The notes: a model not told the origin generated them from the letters alone. A stretch of DNA of 19,364 nt from Chloroflexota bacterium (GCA_002712125.1 PASL01000019.1:138735-158098); one strand, 5' to 3'; shown: positions 1 through 7,207, counted from the first letter of the stretch. Numbers and translations: made by a program.

Positions 1-153
1 AAAAAAGTCTACACCAAAAAAATTCATTATTGGAACTCGAATTATACCTAAAGGTATCCCTACAATACCTCCTACAATTCCAATAACTAAGGATAAAAAT
101 AAAAGTAACAGAATAACTATAAATGATAAATCTGTTTGAAAAAAACTATCCAT
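1..153 (-). CDS. TauE/SafE-like membrane transporter, N-terminal fragment
   Basis: The reading frame is open from an ATG at 153 down to the window edge (51 codons), so only the N-terminus is visible. The first ten or so residues are polar. They are followed by a strongly hydrophobic helix and a glycine-rich turn (GIVGGIVGIPLGIIRVP), which resembles the first repeat of TauE/SafE anion exporters, where a G-rich loop leads into an I-x-V-P segment. The start codon shares one base with the stop of the aldolase gene (TAATG), which points to translational coupling and a place in the same operon. Family members move small organic or sulfur anions across the inner membrane, so it could import or export the substrate or product of the neighbouring pathway. 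The family call rests on about 50 residues and is tentative; that it is a membrane protein is much safer. Confidence 0.5.
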   Translation of the reverse strand, partial: MDSFFQTDLSFIVILLLLFLSLVIGIVGGIVGIPLGIIRVPIMNFFGVDFF

Positions 154-1049
154 TATATAAGTCCTAATCTATCAAGTATCCTGTCAACCTCTATGTATTG
201 TTCTTTGTCTGGCTTTAATGAGGGTAACTTAGCATTATCAGAACCTTTGGTAAAAATTCCACGTCTTACTAAAATATATTTATATATCCATGGAGCCAGA
301 CCAAGAGCTTGAGATAAAATCTTTGTTAATTCTGAATATTTTTGGTGTTCAATTTTTGCAGATTCAATATTACCTAAATTATATTCTTTCCAAATTTTCA
401 CGAACATCTCAGGCAATATTGGATGAGGCATTGTTCCTACAGACCCTCTGATAAACTCTTCAATTGCAAACGCTCCTCCTGCACCTCCAAATATAGTTAC
501 TTTATTGTTTTTATCAAGTAATTTTGTCTCGTGTACTCTTGGCATTGTTGGTGGAGTTTCTACCTTTACATATGATAAATTATCATTTCTATTAGCTAGC
601 TCAACCGCCATTTTAGGTGTTACGGGAGCGGTAGGCTGATCTTGTAAAAAAATAGGTAAATCTACTGCATTAGCTATATCAAGAAAATAACCAAGGTGTT
701 CCGAATAAGGATAAGACCAAAATGACGTAGGCCTTATCATGAGTGAATCAGCACCCAAATCTTTGGCTTTTTCAGAATTATAAATAGTTAGGTCTGTGCT
801 TTCTCCACCAGTATTCATAACAACTAGAACTCGTCCATTATTAGTTTTTACTACATTTTTTAGAATAGAGTCTTTTTCTTTTTCATTAAACTTAAATATC
901 TCTGATGCCACGGCTATTCCTACGCCATTTACTCCATTAGAGATCAACCATTCAACCTGGCGTTCTAGGTCTTCGAATACAATATTACCCTTGCCATTAA
1001 TCGGAGTAGATATGATTGGTATGATCCCATCTATATTTTTAATTTTCAT
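153..1049 (-). CDS. DapA/NanA-superfamily (dihydrodipicolinate synthase-like) aldolase or dehydratase
   Basis: At 298 residues this has the usual length of the family, whose members are TIM-barrel class I aldolases, dehydratases or synthases that bind a 2-oxoacid through a lysine Schiff base. The lysine is present (K162 in the strand YVKVETP), as are the GGAGG loop near residues 188-192 and the following G-x-x-G and proline segment. Two signature sites are changed. The catalytic tyrosine (Y133 in E. coli DapA, motif LYNVP) aligns with Q136 in FLQDQP, and the GTTGE phosphate-loop motif reads AVASE (46-50). It is therefore unlikely to be the lysine-biosynthesis enzyme; a catabolic 2-oxoacid lyase or dehydratase is more plausible, but the substrate cannot be read from sequence. 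It starts at ATG 1049, five bases after the stop of the oadB-like gene, and its stop overlaps the next start, so it belongs to that operon. Confidence 0.85.
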   Translation of the reverse strand: MKIKNIDGIIPIISTPINGKGNIVFEDLERQVEWLISNGVNGVGIAVASEIFKFNEKEKDSILKNVVKTNNGRVLVVMNTGGESTDLTIYNSEKAKDLGADSLMIRPTSFWSYPYSEHLGYFLDIANAVDLPIFLQDQPTAPVTPKMAVELANRNDNLSYVKVETPPTMPRVHETKLLDKNNKVTIFGGAGGAFAIEEFIRGSVGTMPHPILPEMFVKIWKEYNLGNIESAKIEHQKYSELTKILSQALGLAPWIYKYILVRRGIFTKGSDNAKLPSLKPDKEQYIEVDRILDRLGLI

Positions 1050-1054
1050 AATTT

Positions 1055-2242
1055 TTAACTCACAATCTTTGGTACCAATGTTAACAAAACCCCAGCTACA
1101 GTAGCTGTACCTATTACTCCTGCTAAATTCGGGCCCATTGCATGCATGAGTAAATGATTTTCAGGATCTTCTTTTAGACCCATTTCTTGTACTACTCTCG
1201 CAGCCATAGGAACGGCAGAAACTCCTGCAGCACCAATCATAGGATTTACTTTTTCCTTACTAAAAATATTCATAATTTTTGCTAAAATAATACCCGCAAT
1301 CGTAGCAAATATGAACGAAATAAGCCCAAGGATAAATATCCCTATTGTTTCCCATTTAAGAAAAACACTTGCAGGCATAGTAGAACCTACAGCTAAACCT
1401 AGAAAAATAATTGTTACATTCATGAGAGAATTTTCAGATACATCCGCAAGCCTAGGAACTACACCGCTAACTTTTATTAAGTTCCCCAGCATAAGCATGC
1501 CTATTAATGCGGAAGCTGAAGGTACTAAAATACTTATTATCAATATACTTATTATTGGAAAAATAACCTTAACATAGTATGGTGTATCTTGAACTAATTG
1601 ATTCATTTTTATTCTTCTCTCTTTTTTAGTAGTAAAAAGTTTTATCAATGGAGGTTGAATAATTGGCACTAATGCCATATATGAATAAGCAGCTATTGCT
1701 GTTGCTCCTACAATATCCATAACTTCTACATTAGACAATGATTCTCCGAGTTCCCTCATTCTTGTAGAAATAAATATTGTAGTTGGTCCATCTGCTCCTC
1801 CTATAATTCCTATGGATGATGCTTCAAGTAACCCAAAATCAAAAATCTTAAAATATCCTAATAATAGAGCTCCTAGCAAGGAAATAAATACTCCCATCTG
1901 AGCACCAGCTCCCAGTAATAAAGTTTTTGGATTACGCAACATAGGACCAAAATCCGTCGAAGCACCAACTCCTAAAAATATCAATAGCGGAAAAATATCA
2001 GATTCCATTCCAATTTTTTGAAAAGTTATTAATATACCTACTGGATGTCCTTCATTTTCTGACCTAACAAACTCAGACAATGGGAGATTTGCAAAAAGTA
2101 ACCCCATGGAAATAGGAACTAAAAGCAAAGGCTCCTTCTTTTTAAATATTCCAAAATACAAAAGAGCGAAAGCAATAATCCACATAATTATGATTTGTGG
2201 ATTATTGAAAACGGTCTGTATTCCTAATGTTAAATCTTCCAA
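1055..2242 (-). CDS. oadB: sodium-translocating decarboxylase beta subunit (OadB/GcdB/MmdB family)
   Basis: This 395-residue polytopic membrane protein is the subunit that decarboxylates carboxybiotin and couples the release of CO2 to sodium export. Hallmarks seen are FLGVGASTDFGP (89-100), GGADGPTTIF (148-157) with D151 at the place of the sodium-binding aspartate, and the C-terminal block NPMIGAAGVSAVPMAARV (333-350) followed by HAMGPNLAGVIG (367-378), with N372 at the place of the conserved asparagine. Length is close to the family norm. The best start is a TTG at 2242: AGGA sits about eight bases upstream, and the next Met (M20) would cut into the first helix. The BCCP gene ends ten bases upstream and the aldolase begins five bases downstream. 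The family covers oxaloacetate, methylmalonyl-CoA, glutaconyl-CoA and malonate decarboxylases, and the beta subunit does not reveal which. Confidence 0.93.
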   Translation of the reverse strand: MEDLTLGIQTVFNNPQIIIMWIIAFALLYFGIFKKKEPLLLVPISMGLLFANLPLSEFVRSENEGHPVGILITFQKIGMESDIFPLLIFLGVGASTDFGPMLRNPKTLLLGAGAQMGVFISLLGALLLGYFKIFDFGLLEASSIGIIGGADGPTTIFISTRMRELGESLSNVEVMDIVGATAIAAYSYMALVPIIQPPLIKLFTTKKERRIKMNQLVQDTPYYVKVIFPIISILIISILVPSASALIGMLMLGNLIKVSGVVPRLADVSENSLMNVTIIFLGLAVGSTMPASVFLKWETIGIFILGLISFIFATIAGIILAKIMNIFSKEKVNPMIGAAGVSAVPMAARVVQEMGLKEDPENHLLMHAMGPNLAGVIGTATVAGVLLTLVPKIVS

Positions 2243-2252
2243 TGGTATCTTC

Positions 2253-2687
2253 CTAAAAAATTATTAGTTCCTGGCCATGTTGAACAGAATCGCCTTCCGA
2301 TACTAAAATTCTACTTATAGTTCCATCCTTAGGGGAATTTATAATATTTTCCATTTTCATTGATTCTAATATCAATAGTTCATCGCCTATCTTAACAGTA
2401 TCTCCAACTGAAACTTTCAATGCAAGTATAGTTCCAGGCATGGGAGAATTAACTGAGTTATTAACATTATTTTTACTTTTTTCTTTAGTATCTTCTTTGG
2501 TTTTTATAGGAAACTTTTTGGTTATTTTCCTTTTTGAAGGTTTACTATTTTTCAAATATTTAGATATATCAACAGAGTAATTATTACCATTAATTACAAC
2601 CTCTACAGGTGACATTGAAATGTCGCCTACTTCAACACTATAGGATTCATTTCCTATATTTATTTGTATGTGGTTTGACTCAGACAA
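2253..2687 (-). CDS. biotin carboxyl carrier protein of a membrane decarboxylase
   Basis: This is a 144-residue carrier. Residues 1-45 form a short beta-rich domain like the one that precedes the biotinyl domain in OadA C-termini and in the gamma-type carriers of glutaconyl-CoA decarboxylase. A Lys/Asn/Ser-rich flexible linker follows (about 46-78). The biotinyl/lipoyl domain (79-144) has the biotinylation motif ESMKME, with K111 as the attachment lysine, flanked by the usual half-motifs NSPMPGTI and INSPKDGTI. It would carry CO2 as carboxybiotin from a carboxyltransferase to OadB. It starts at TTG 2687 with AAGG about ten bases upstream. It lies 20 bases after oadG and 10 before oadB, so the three form a tight gamma-carrier-beta unit. 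Here the carrier is a free-standing protein rather than the tail of OadA, so a separate carboxyltransferase is needed. Confidence 0.92.
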   Translation of the reverse strand: MSESNHIQINIGNESYSVEVGDISMSPVEVVINGNNYSVDISKYLKNSKPSKRKITKKFPIKTKEDTKEKSKNNVNNSVNSPMPGTILALKVSVGDTVKIGDELLILESMKMENIINSPKDGTISRILVSEGDSVQHGQELIIF

Positions 2688-2707
2688 ATATATTTACCTT
2701 CTTAAAT

Positions 2708-3073
2708 TTACCTTATATATTGTGTAGTTGGTTGGCCTAAACTTCTCTGATTGCCGTTAGACCACCATGTACTAGAATTTTTGTTACTAATTTTATTAGT
2801 ATCAATATCATTAAAGTCTTCGTTATTAACTTTCAACATATAAGCTACAGCAATAGCAGCAATTTGGCTTTCAGAAATATTAACTTTCTGATCAGGGATT
2901 CTTATAATCTCATTATTTTCGGAATCAATATTTATATTTTTTTTATTAGTTGTAGTTAAATAAATTACTATTTTTATAGATATAAAAATAAGAATTAATA
3001 TAAAAAAAACAGTCAGCATTCCTACTGAAGTAACGTATATACCGTCTAATAATATTGATTCTCTAGAATCCAA
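2708..3073 (-). CDS. oadG: OadG-like gamma subunit of a sodium-pumping decarboxylase
   Basis: This small protein of 121 residues has one strong N-terminal membrane helix (about 16-40, in the typical setting GMLTVFFILILIFISIK), a polar cytoplasmic middle part, and a segment ISESQIAAIAVAYMLK that matches the E/I-AAI-A pattern of OadG C-terminal domains. It ends with W-x-x-G and arginine residues. In known pumps the gamma subunit anchors the carboxyltransferase and carrier to the beta subunit. The TTG at 3073 is preceded by AGGAGA at a good distance, which fixes the start; the next Met is at residue 19, inside the helix. It heads the gamma-carrier-beta block and is separated from pxpC by 74 bases, the largest gap in this run. 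The C-terminal signature is weaker than in classical OadG, so part of the call rests on position. Confidence 0.75.
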   Translation of the reverse strand: MDSRESILLDGIYVTSVGMLTVFFILILIFISIKIVIYLTTTNKKNINIDSENNEIIRIPDQKVNISESQIAAIAVAYMLKVNNEDFNDIDTNKISNKNSSTWWSNGNQRSLGQPTTQYIR

Positions 3074-3147
3074 AACAGTCTCCTGTAAATTAAATTTTGA
3101 ATAAAATTTTTAAAAACAAACTAAATTCTAACAAAAAAACAAAAAAA
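3074..3147 (-). other. 74-base gap between pxpC and oadG with a T-rich tract
   Basis: Reading the minus strand, the pxpC stop is followed at once by two runs of seven T separated by a G (about 3147 to 3133), then AT-rich DNA and the strong AGGAGA ribosome binding site of oadG. I see no convincing GC-containing hairpin before the T runs, so an intrinsic terminator is not supported. The gap could hold an internal promoter or a processing site that allows pxpABC and the oadG-carrier-oadB part to be expressed at different levels. Confidence 0.25.
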
Positions 3148-4218
3148 TTATAATTCTTTAATAAAATCTAAAGGCAATAATCGCCCATCTATGCCAATTA
3201 GATTTGCTTTATCTCCAAATAAATAGTCTAAACTAATATTTGAACCATTTACATTAAGTGAAATTTTTTCTAGATTTTCTTCATAAATACTTTGTTCAAT
3301 GAGATTGATATTTTTTATATATATTTTTTGAGCTTCTACTATATCTATAAGAACAAATCTAAGTTTACTACCCGGTCTTAATTGGACTAATTTATTAAAA
3401 TCGGTACTAATTACATTTGCTATCTTAGGATACCCACCGGTTGTTTGTGAATCTGAAAGTAGAACTATAGGCATTTTATCTCCTGGAACTTGGATTGACC
3501 CCTTATTAACATAATTAGAGATAATATCATGATTATCACCTTTCGTATGAATTTTTGGACCATCAAGCATCATCCCCTGGCGATTATATTGATCTGAAAT
3601 ATTAAAAATCGAATTAAAAAATAGTTTTTTAGATTTATTTGTAAATTTATTATATTCTGTAGATTCTAATACTCTAATTGATGTAACTTGATTGTTTGTT
3701 GAGAGAGTTGAATATTTATTTTTTACTTTGAAAATTTTTGGTTCAGGTAAATAATTTTTTTCTATATAATTAATTTTTGTATACTTATCAATTTTCTGGC
3801 CAAATATGCCTGAGTTAATATATACAGATCTTGAACCAAGATATTTTTTACTTTGTATGCCCCCTACAATGCTCAGGTAACAAATCCAGCCAGTCTCGAG
3901 AGTGCCTATGCTTATTTTAGATCCACGTGAAGCATAATAAGGTGTATTAACTAATATTAGTTTTTTGTCTAAATAATTCTTACCAATTGCACCAGTTATA
4001 CAAAAAAAAGTAGGTTCTGAAAAAATGGCTTCAAAACCGCCACCTATAATTTCTATACTTGCATCATTTTTAGAATTTCCCAGAATGAAATTTGAAATGA
4101 TATATGATTGACTGTCGAGTACCCCGCCTGAAGATACACCAATAGATTTCAAGCCATATCTACCATTATCCTGAACTGATGAAAAAAGACCTGGAGATAT
4201 TACATCTAGGTATGGCAC
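3148..4218 (-). CDS. pxpC: PxpC: 5-oxoprolinase subunit C / biotin-dependent carboxyltransferase family (KipA, AHS2)
   Basis: A 356-residue protein of the KipA/AHS2 family, soluble and of slightly longer than usual length. Visible signatures are SPGLFSSVQDNGRYG (8-22), the loop GVSSGGVLDSQSY (27-39), SDQYNRQGMMLDGP (208-221), the segment HDIISNYVNKGSIQVP (230-245), and the block LLSDSQTTGGYPKIANVIS (253-271). With PxpA and PxpB it makes up the bacterial ATP-dependent 5-oxoprolinase, which opens 5-oxoproline to glutamate. PxpB and PxpC are also homologous to the two halves of the carboxyltransferase domain of urea carboxylase. It starts at GTG 4218, directly after the TAA of pxpB, with GGAGG placed inside the end of pxpB; the coupling is very tight and implies fixed stoichiometry. 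What is unusual is the next-door set of sodium-pump subunits. Confidence 0.93.
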   Translation of the reverse strand: MPYLDVISPGLFSSVQDNGRYGLKSIGVSSGGVLDSQSYIISNFILGNSKNDASIEIIGGGFEAIFSEPTFFCITGAIGKNYLDKKLILVNTPYYASRGSKISIGTLETGWICYLSIVGGIQSKKYLGSRSVYINSGIFGQKIDKYTKINYIEKNYLPEPKIFKVKNKYSTLSTNNQVTSIRVLESTEYNKFTNKSKKLFFNSIFNISDQYNRQGMMLDGPKIHTKGDNHDIISNYVNKGSIQVPGDKMPIVLLSDSQTTGGYPKIANVISTDFNKLVQLRPGSKLRFVLIDIVEAQKIYIKNINLIEQSIYEENLEKISLNVNGSNISLDYLFGDKANLIGIDGRLLPLDFIKEL

Positions 4219-4878
4219 TTAGTCCTCCCTAAACCTGATAATATTCCCAGGAGCAATCAAAGATGGTATTTCATTGCTTATATCGAATAGAGTTAAGAAA
4301 GTTTTACCTATAATTTGCCATCCTCCAGGACTATCTATTGGATAAATTCCTGTTTGTTTTTCAGCTATACCAACTGATCCAGCTGGTACATTTATTCTAG
4401 GTTTTTTCAATCTAGGACATTCTATTTGACTGTTCATTCCACCTAAGTATGGAAACCCTGGTGAAAAACCAATCATATACACTCTGTAATCAACACCTGT
4501 ATGTAGCTCAACTAATTTTTTTCTAGAGATTTTACAATGGTCAGCAACAAAGTTTATATCAGGGCCATATTTGCCTCCATATTTTACTGGAATATTTATA
4601 ATTTTTTTTTCGTATTCGAATTTTTTGTCACCTAATTTTTCTATAAGAGACATTAAGAGTTCCTTAATCTCAAAAAAAGTTTTTTCGTCCTGTAGATATT
4701 CAATAGAAACAGAATTATAAGTAGGTATGATATCTTTCACAAAAGAATAGTTTTTTTCTGTTATAAATTTATAAAAACTATAAACTTTATCATTATCTTC
4801 AGGATTTATTTTATCTGAAAATTTTACTACTATGCTAGAATCTCCAAGATGAGAGATTTTAGTATTACTTATACTCAT
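4219..4878 (-). CDS. pxpB: PxpB: 5-oxoprolinase subunit B (KipI, AHS1 domain)
   Basis: 219 residues, normal for the family. The N-terminal part (1-95) is the usual small alpha/beta domain. Conserved AHS1 motifs follow: IPVKYGGKYGPD (96-107), HTGVDYRVYMIGFSPGFPYL (126-145), and RLKKPRINVPAGSVGIA (156-172) leading to IDSPGGWQIIG (181-191). Partner of PxpC in 5-oxoprolinase; its closest structural relatives are the carboxyltransferase domain of urea carboxylase and the B. subtilis kinase inhibitor KipI. A KipI-type role is unlikely here because pxpA and pxpC flank it in the catabolic arrangement. It starts at ATG 4878, two bases after the pxpA stop, with no strong ribosome binding site of its own, so it probably depends on translation of pxpA. 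Confidence 0.94.
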   Translation of the reverse strand: MSISNTKISHLGDSSIVVKFSDKINPEDNDKVYSFYKFITEKNYSFVKDIIPTYNSVSIEYLQDEKTFFEIKELLMSLIEKLGDKKFEYEKKIINIPVKYGGKYGPDINFVADHCKISRKKLVELHTGVDYRVYMIGFSPGFPYLGGMNSQIECPRLKKPRINVPAGSVGIAEKQTGIYPIDSPGGWQIIGKTFLTLFDISNEIPSLIAPGNIIRFRED

Positions 4879-4880
4879 TT

Positions 4881-5660
4881 CTAGATATTTTCCATTTTTG
4901 ATAAAGGCAATATTCTTATACCTTCATTGAAAAAACTTTCTTCTAAAGAATTAGCAATCAATATAGCTTTTGGATTATCACCATGAACACATATAGAGTC
5001 AGCTACAAAATCAATCTCCGTTCCATCATTAGCTACAACTTTACCTTCAATTATCAGTTTTTTAGATCTTTTTATAATTTCATCTATGTCATCTATAACT
5101 GCACCTGGCATAGATCTTGAAACCAGAGTACCATCTGAATTAACCCCTCTATCCGCAAAACATTCTCTAGCTACTCTAGCATTTTTAGATTTTGCAACCT
5201 CTTCCCATAAAGAACCCGCCAAAACAACATGTATCAGATCTGCATCAAATTTCATAATAGTATCAACAACTATACTAGCAATTCTTTCATCTCTTGCAGC
5301 GGCATTATATAAGGCTCCATGTGGCTTTACATGTTGAATTTTTTTTTCATTAGTAAAACCAATCAGCGCACCAATCTGATATGTTATTATGTTTGATATT
5401 TCTTCATTTTCAAGATGCATATCTCTTCTACCAAATCCAAGCCTATCTGGGTATGCTGGGTGCGCACCTATACTAACATCATTTTTTTCACATAAATCTA
5501 CAGTTCTTTTCATATGGTTTGGATCTCCCGCATGAAAACCCGTAGCTATATTTGCAGAAGAAATTACTTCAATAATCTTCTCATCATCACCTAAATTATA
5601 AATCCCATAGGATTCACCTATATCAGCATTCAAATCTATTTGAATATTTTTATCTGTCAT
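4881..5660 (-). CDS. pxpA: PxpA: 5-oxoprolinase subunit A (LamB/YcsF family)
   Basis: 259 residues, full length for the LamB/YcsF family. The family signatures are intact: IDLNADIGESYG at the N-terminus (8-19), the TGFHAGDP loop, GAHPAYPDRLGFGRR, HVKPHGALYN, and the C-terminal CVHGDNPKA with its conserved His and Asp. The fold is a distorted TIM barrel related to polysaccharide deacetylases, and the protein supplies the amide-hydrolysing part of the PxpABC 5-oxoprolinase. It starts at ATG 5660, eight bases after the Gfo/Idh-like gene. The run pxpA-pxpB-pxpC has the order expected for functional 5-oxoprolinase, so recycling of 5-oxoproline to glutamate is the default reading. The alternative is a related cyclic amide or carboxylated substrate feeding the adjacent biotin-dependent pump. 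Confidence 0.95.
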   Translation of the reverse strand: MTDKNIQIDLNADIGESYGIYNLGDDEKIIEVISSANIATGFHAGDPNHMKRTVDLCEKNDVSIGAHPAYPDRLGFGRRDMHLENEEISNIITYQIGALIGFTNEKKIQHVKPHGALYNAAARDERIASIVVDTIMKFDADLIHVVLAGSLWEEVAKSKNARVARECFADRGVNSDGTLVSRSMPGAVIDDIDEIIKRSKKLIIEGKVVANDGTEIDFVADSICVHGDNPKAILIANSLEESFFNEGIRILPLSKMENI

Positions 5661-5668
5661 AATAAAAG

Positions 5669-6730
5669 CTATACTAAGGGTAAATAAATTCTACTACCAG
5701 TTTGCCATGATTCTTGAACCGCATCAGTGAATTCCATATATTTTAATGAATCAACAAAATTTGATCTGGTTATTTGTTCCTTGCCCCTGATGGCATTGAT
5801 AAATTCTTCTTCTACTCTCCACTTACCTTGTTTTTCTTTTGGGATTTTAATTGTTGACATGGATTTTTCACCCTTAGAAGCCCCTTCAACTATAGGCACC
5901 TCATTTGGACCTTTACTTCTAATTCTAATAGTACCTTCAGTTCCATAAATCCAAAGATCCATAGGTTCAGAAAATGGCCCACTCACTGAACTCATTGAAA
6001 GATTAACATTTCCCCCACCAGTCAATGAGTATATTACATCAATTTGATCTGGAATAGAAACAAAGTATTTTTCTCCATTCCAATTTGGTCTTTGTTTAAC
6101 TACTATTTGAGACTGTGCCATTACTGAATTAGCTGGCCCTACGAGTCTCATTAAATTTTCGTACCAAATACCTAGAAACATGACATTGTTTCCTGAGTAT
6201 TCTCTTATTTGCCTCCAATGCACTTCAGTTGATGAATCAGGATAAGCATTACCATCACTGACTCTGATATTAACATTTATTATATCTCCCAAATAACCTT
6301 CTGAAATAATATCGATTAAGTGCGCTTCGCAATGCATTAAGTGTGGAGGAGGAACAATTTGAGTTACTAAGTTTGGTTTCACCTCAGATGCATGTAGCAT
6401 TTCACGGGCTTCGAGAGCATTAGAAGCCATTCTTGCCTCACATAAAACATGTTTATCATATTCAAGAGCAGCAGTAGTAATTATTGAATGCATATATGGC
6501 CAAGTACCAATACAGACAGCATCTATTTCTGGATCTTCGATTAAGTCCATCCAATCATTATATATATTTTTAATTTCATATTTTTCTGCTACTAATTTTG
6601 AAGATTCAACACTTCTATTTGCTACACCTAAAAGTTCGACATTTGGCATAGCTCGAAATCCAGGAATATGGCGAAATGTGGTGTTCGTGCCAGCTCCAAT
6701 AAAACCTACTTTTATTACTTCATTTGACAT
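5669..6730 (-). CDS. Gfo/Idh/MocA-family protein with altered active site
   Basis: 353 residues: an N-terminal Rossmann fold (VGFIGAGTNTTFRHIPGF, about 8-25, with the G-x-G-x-x dinucleotide loop) and a C-terminal alpha/beta domain, as in NAD(P)-dependent sugar or cyclitol dehydrogenases. The family lysine motif EKP, normally in a context like HVLCEKPLA, reads EAR here (98-100, HVLCEARMA). The usual catalytic Asp and His of the G-G-x-x-x-D-x-G-x-H segment are replaced too: the aligned stretch GNNVMFLGIWY (180-190) has L186 and W189 there. It may bind a cofactor without normal hydride-transfer chemistry, or use other residues. It starts at ATG 6730 behind AAGGG and is the first gene of the minus-strand run, transcribed from the divergent gap shared with the DUF971 gene. 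Substrate unknown. Confidence 0.85.
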   Translation of the reverse strand: MSNEVIKVGFIGAGTNTTFRHIPGFRAMPNVELLGVANRSVESSKLVAEKYEIKNIYNDWMDLIEDPEIDAVCIGTWPYMHSIITTAALEYDKHVLCEARMASNALEAREMLHASEVKPNLVTQIVPPPHLMHCEAHLIDIISEGYLGDIINVNIRVSDGNAYPDSSTEVHWRQIREYSGNNVMFLGIWYENLMRLVGPANSVMAQSQIVVKQRPNWNGEKYFVSIPDQIDVIYSLTGGGNVNLSMSSVSGPFSEPMDLWIYGTEGTIRIRSKGPNEVPIVEGASKGEKSMSTIKIPKEKQGKWRVEEEFINAIRGKEQITRSNFVDSLKYMEFTDAVQESWQTGSRIYLPLV

Positions 6731-6771
6731 TACTCAACCCTTTGTTATTTATTCATCTTTAACTATTTGCG

Positions 6772-6787
6772 TATAATAAGTATTATA
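6772..6787. promoter_or_regulatory. palindrome with back-to-back -10-like hexamers in the divergent gap
   Basis: The 131-base gap between the Gfo/Idh-like gene and the DUF971 gene contains TATAATAAGTATTATA, two 7-base arms around AG. Each strand reads a TATAAT hexamer here, so it could supply -10 elements for both divergent units, or be an operator that controls them together. The surrounding DNA is extremely AT-rich, so chance is a real alternative, and I find no well-spaced -35 hexamer. Confidence 0.3.
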
Positions 6788-6861
6788 TAAATATAAAAAA
6801 AATCAATATTTTCAGTAATATAAAAATCATTATATTTAAATGTTATTGGTAAGGAAAAGAT

Positions 6862-7173
6862 ATGGATATACCTAATGAAGTAAAACTACTCGACAATGGA
6901 GTAAAAATTTTATGGGCAGACAAAATACATTGCATTTATCCATATAAGTACCTTAGATCACAATGTGGATGCGCTAGTTGTGTAGAAGAAATGACAGGAA
7001 AAAAATTATTAAATGTATCAGCTATACCTGAAGATATTATCATAGTTGATTATTTTGAAGTTGGAAAATACGCACTGCAATTTTTATGGTCAGATGGCCA
7101 TAGTACAGGCATTTATCCATATAGTGTATTGCGCAAAATGAGTCAGATTGATAAATCAGTAATATGCAAGTAA
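6862..7173 (+). CDS. DUF971 (GBBH-like N-terminal) domain protein
   Basis: 103 residues, a stand-alone DUF971 domain. The family pattern is clear: LRSQCGCASCVEEMTGKK (about 31-48), then IPEDIIIVDYFEVGKYALQF and WSDGHSTGIYPYSVLRKM near the C-terminus. The same fold forms the N-terminal domain of gamma-butyrobetaine hydroxylase, where cysteines and a histidine bind zinc; here the cysteine cluster and the late SDGH histidine are kept, so a bound metal is likely. DUF971 also occurs beside or fused to Mrp/ApbC iron-sulfur carriers, but none is visible here. It starts at ATG 6862 behind AAGGA and is divergent from the catabolic run. It appears to be a monocistronic unit ending in a hairpin. Confidence 0.9.
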   Translation: MDIPNEVKLLDNGVKILWADKIHCIYPYKYLRSQCGCASCVEEMTGKKLLNVSAIPEDIIIVDYFEVGKYALQFLWSDGHSTGIYPYSVLRKMSQIDKSVICK

Positions 7174-7189
7174 AAAACTCGCATATTAC
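7159..7189. terminator. hairpin at the end of the DUF971 gene, between convergent genes
   Basis: The inverted repeat GTAATATGC ... GCATATTAC (9-base arms, extended by AGT/ACT after one mismatch, A-rich loop) spans the stop codon of the DUF971 gene and lies 18 bases from the stop of the convergent E1 beta gene. It could act as a transcription end in both directions. There is no clear T tract on either side and the stem is AT-rich, so it may be a weak terminator or only an RNA-stabilising hairpin. Confidence 0.45.
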
Positions 7190-7207
7190 ATCTTAAAAAC
7201 TATAAAA

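Noticed and set aside
153..1049. Lysine-pathway DapA
   Set aside because: The catalytic tyrosine and the GTTGE threonines are replaced, and the operon is catabolic.
796..1104. Open frame on the plus strand opposite the aldolase gene
   Set aside because: It is antisense to a clear family member, has no recognisable domain, and its composition is that of a reverse-strand shadow.
3132..3147. Intrinsic terminator after pxpC
   Set aside because: Two runs of seven T are present on the minus strand, but no stable hairpin precedes them.
4219..4878. KipI-type sporulation kinase inhibitor
   Set aside because: It is flanked by pxpA and pxpC in 5-oxoprolinase order, and nothing in the window suggests sporulation.
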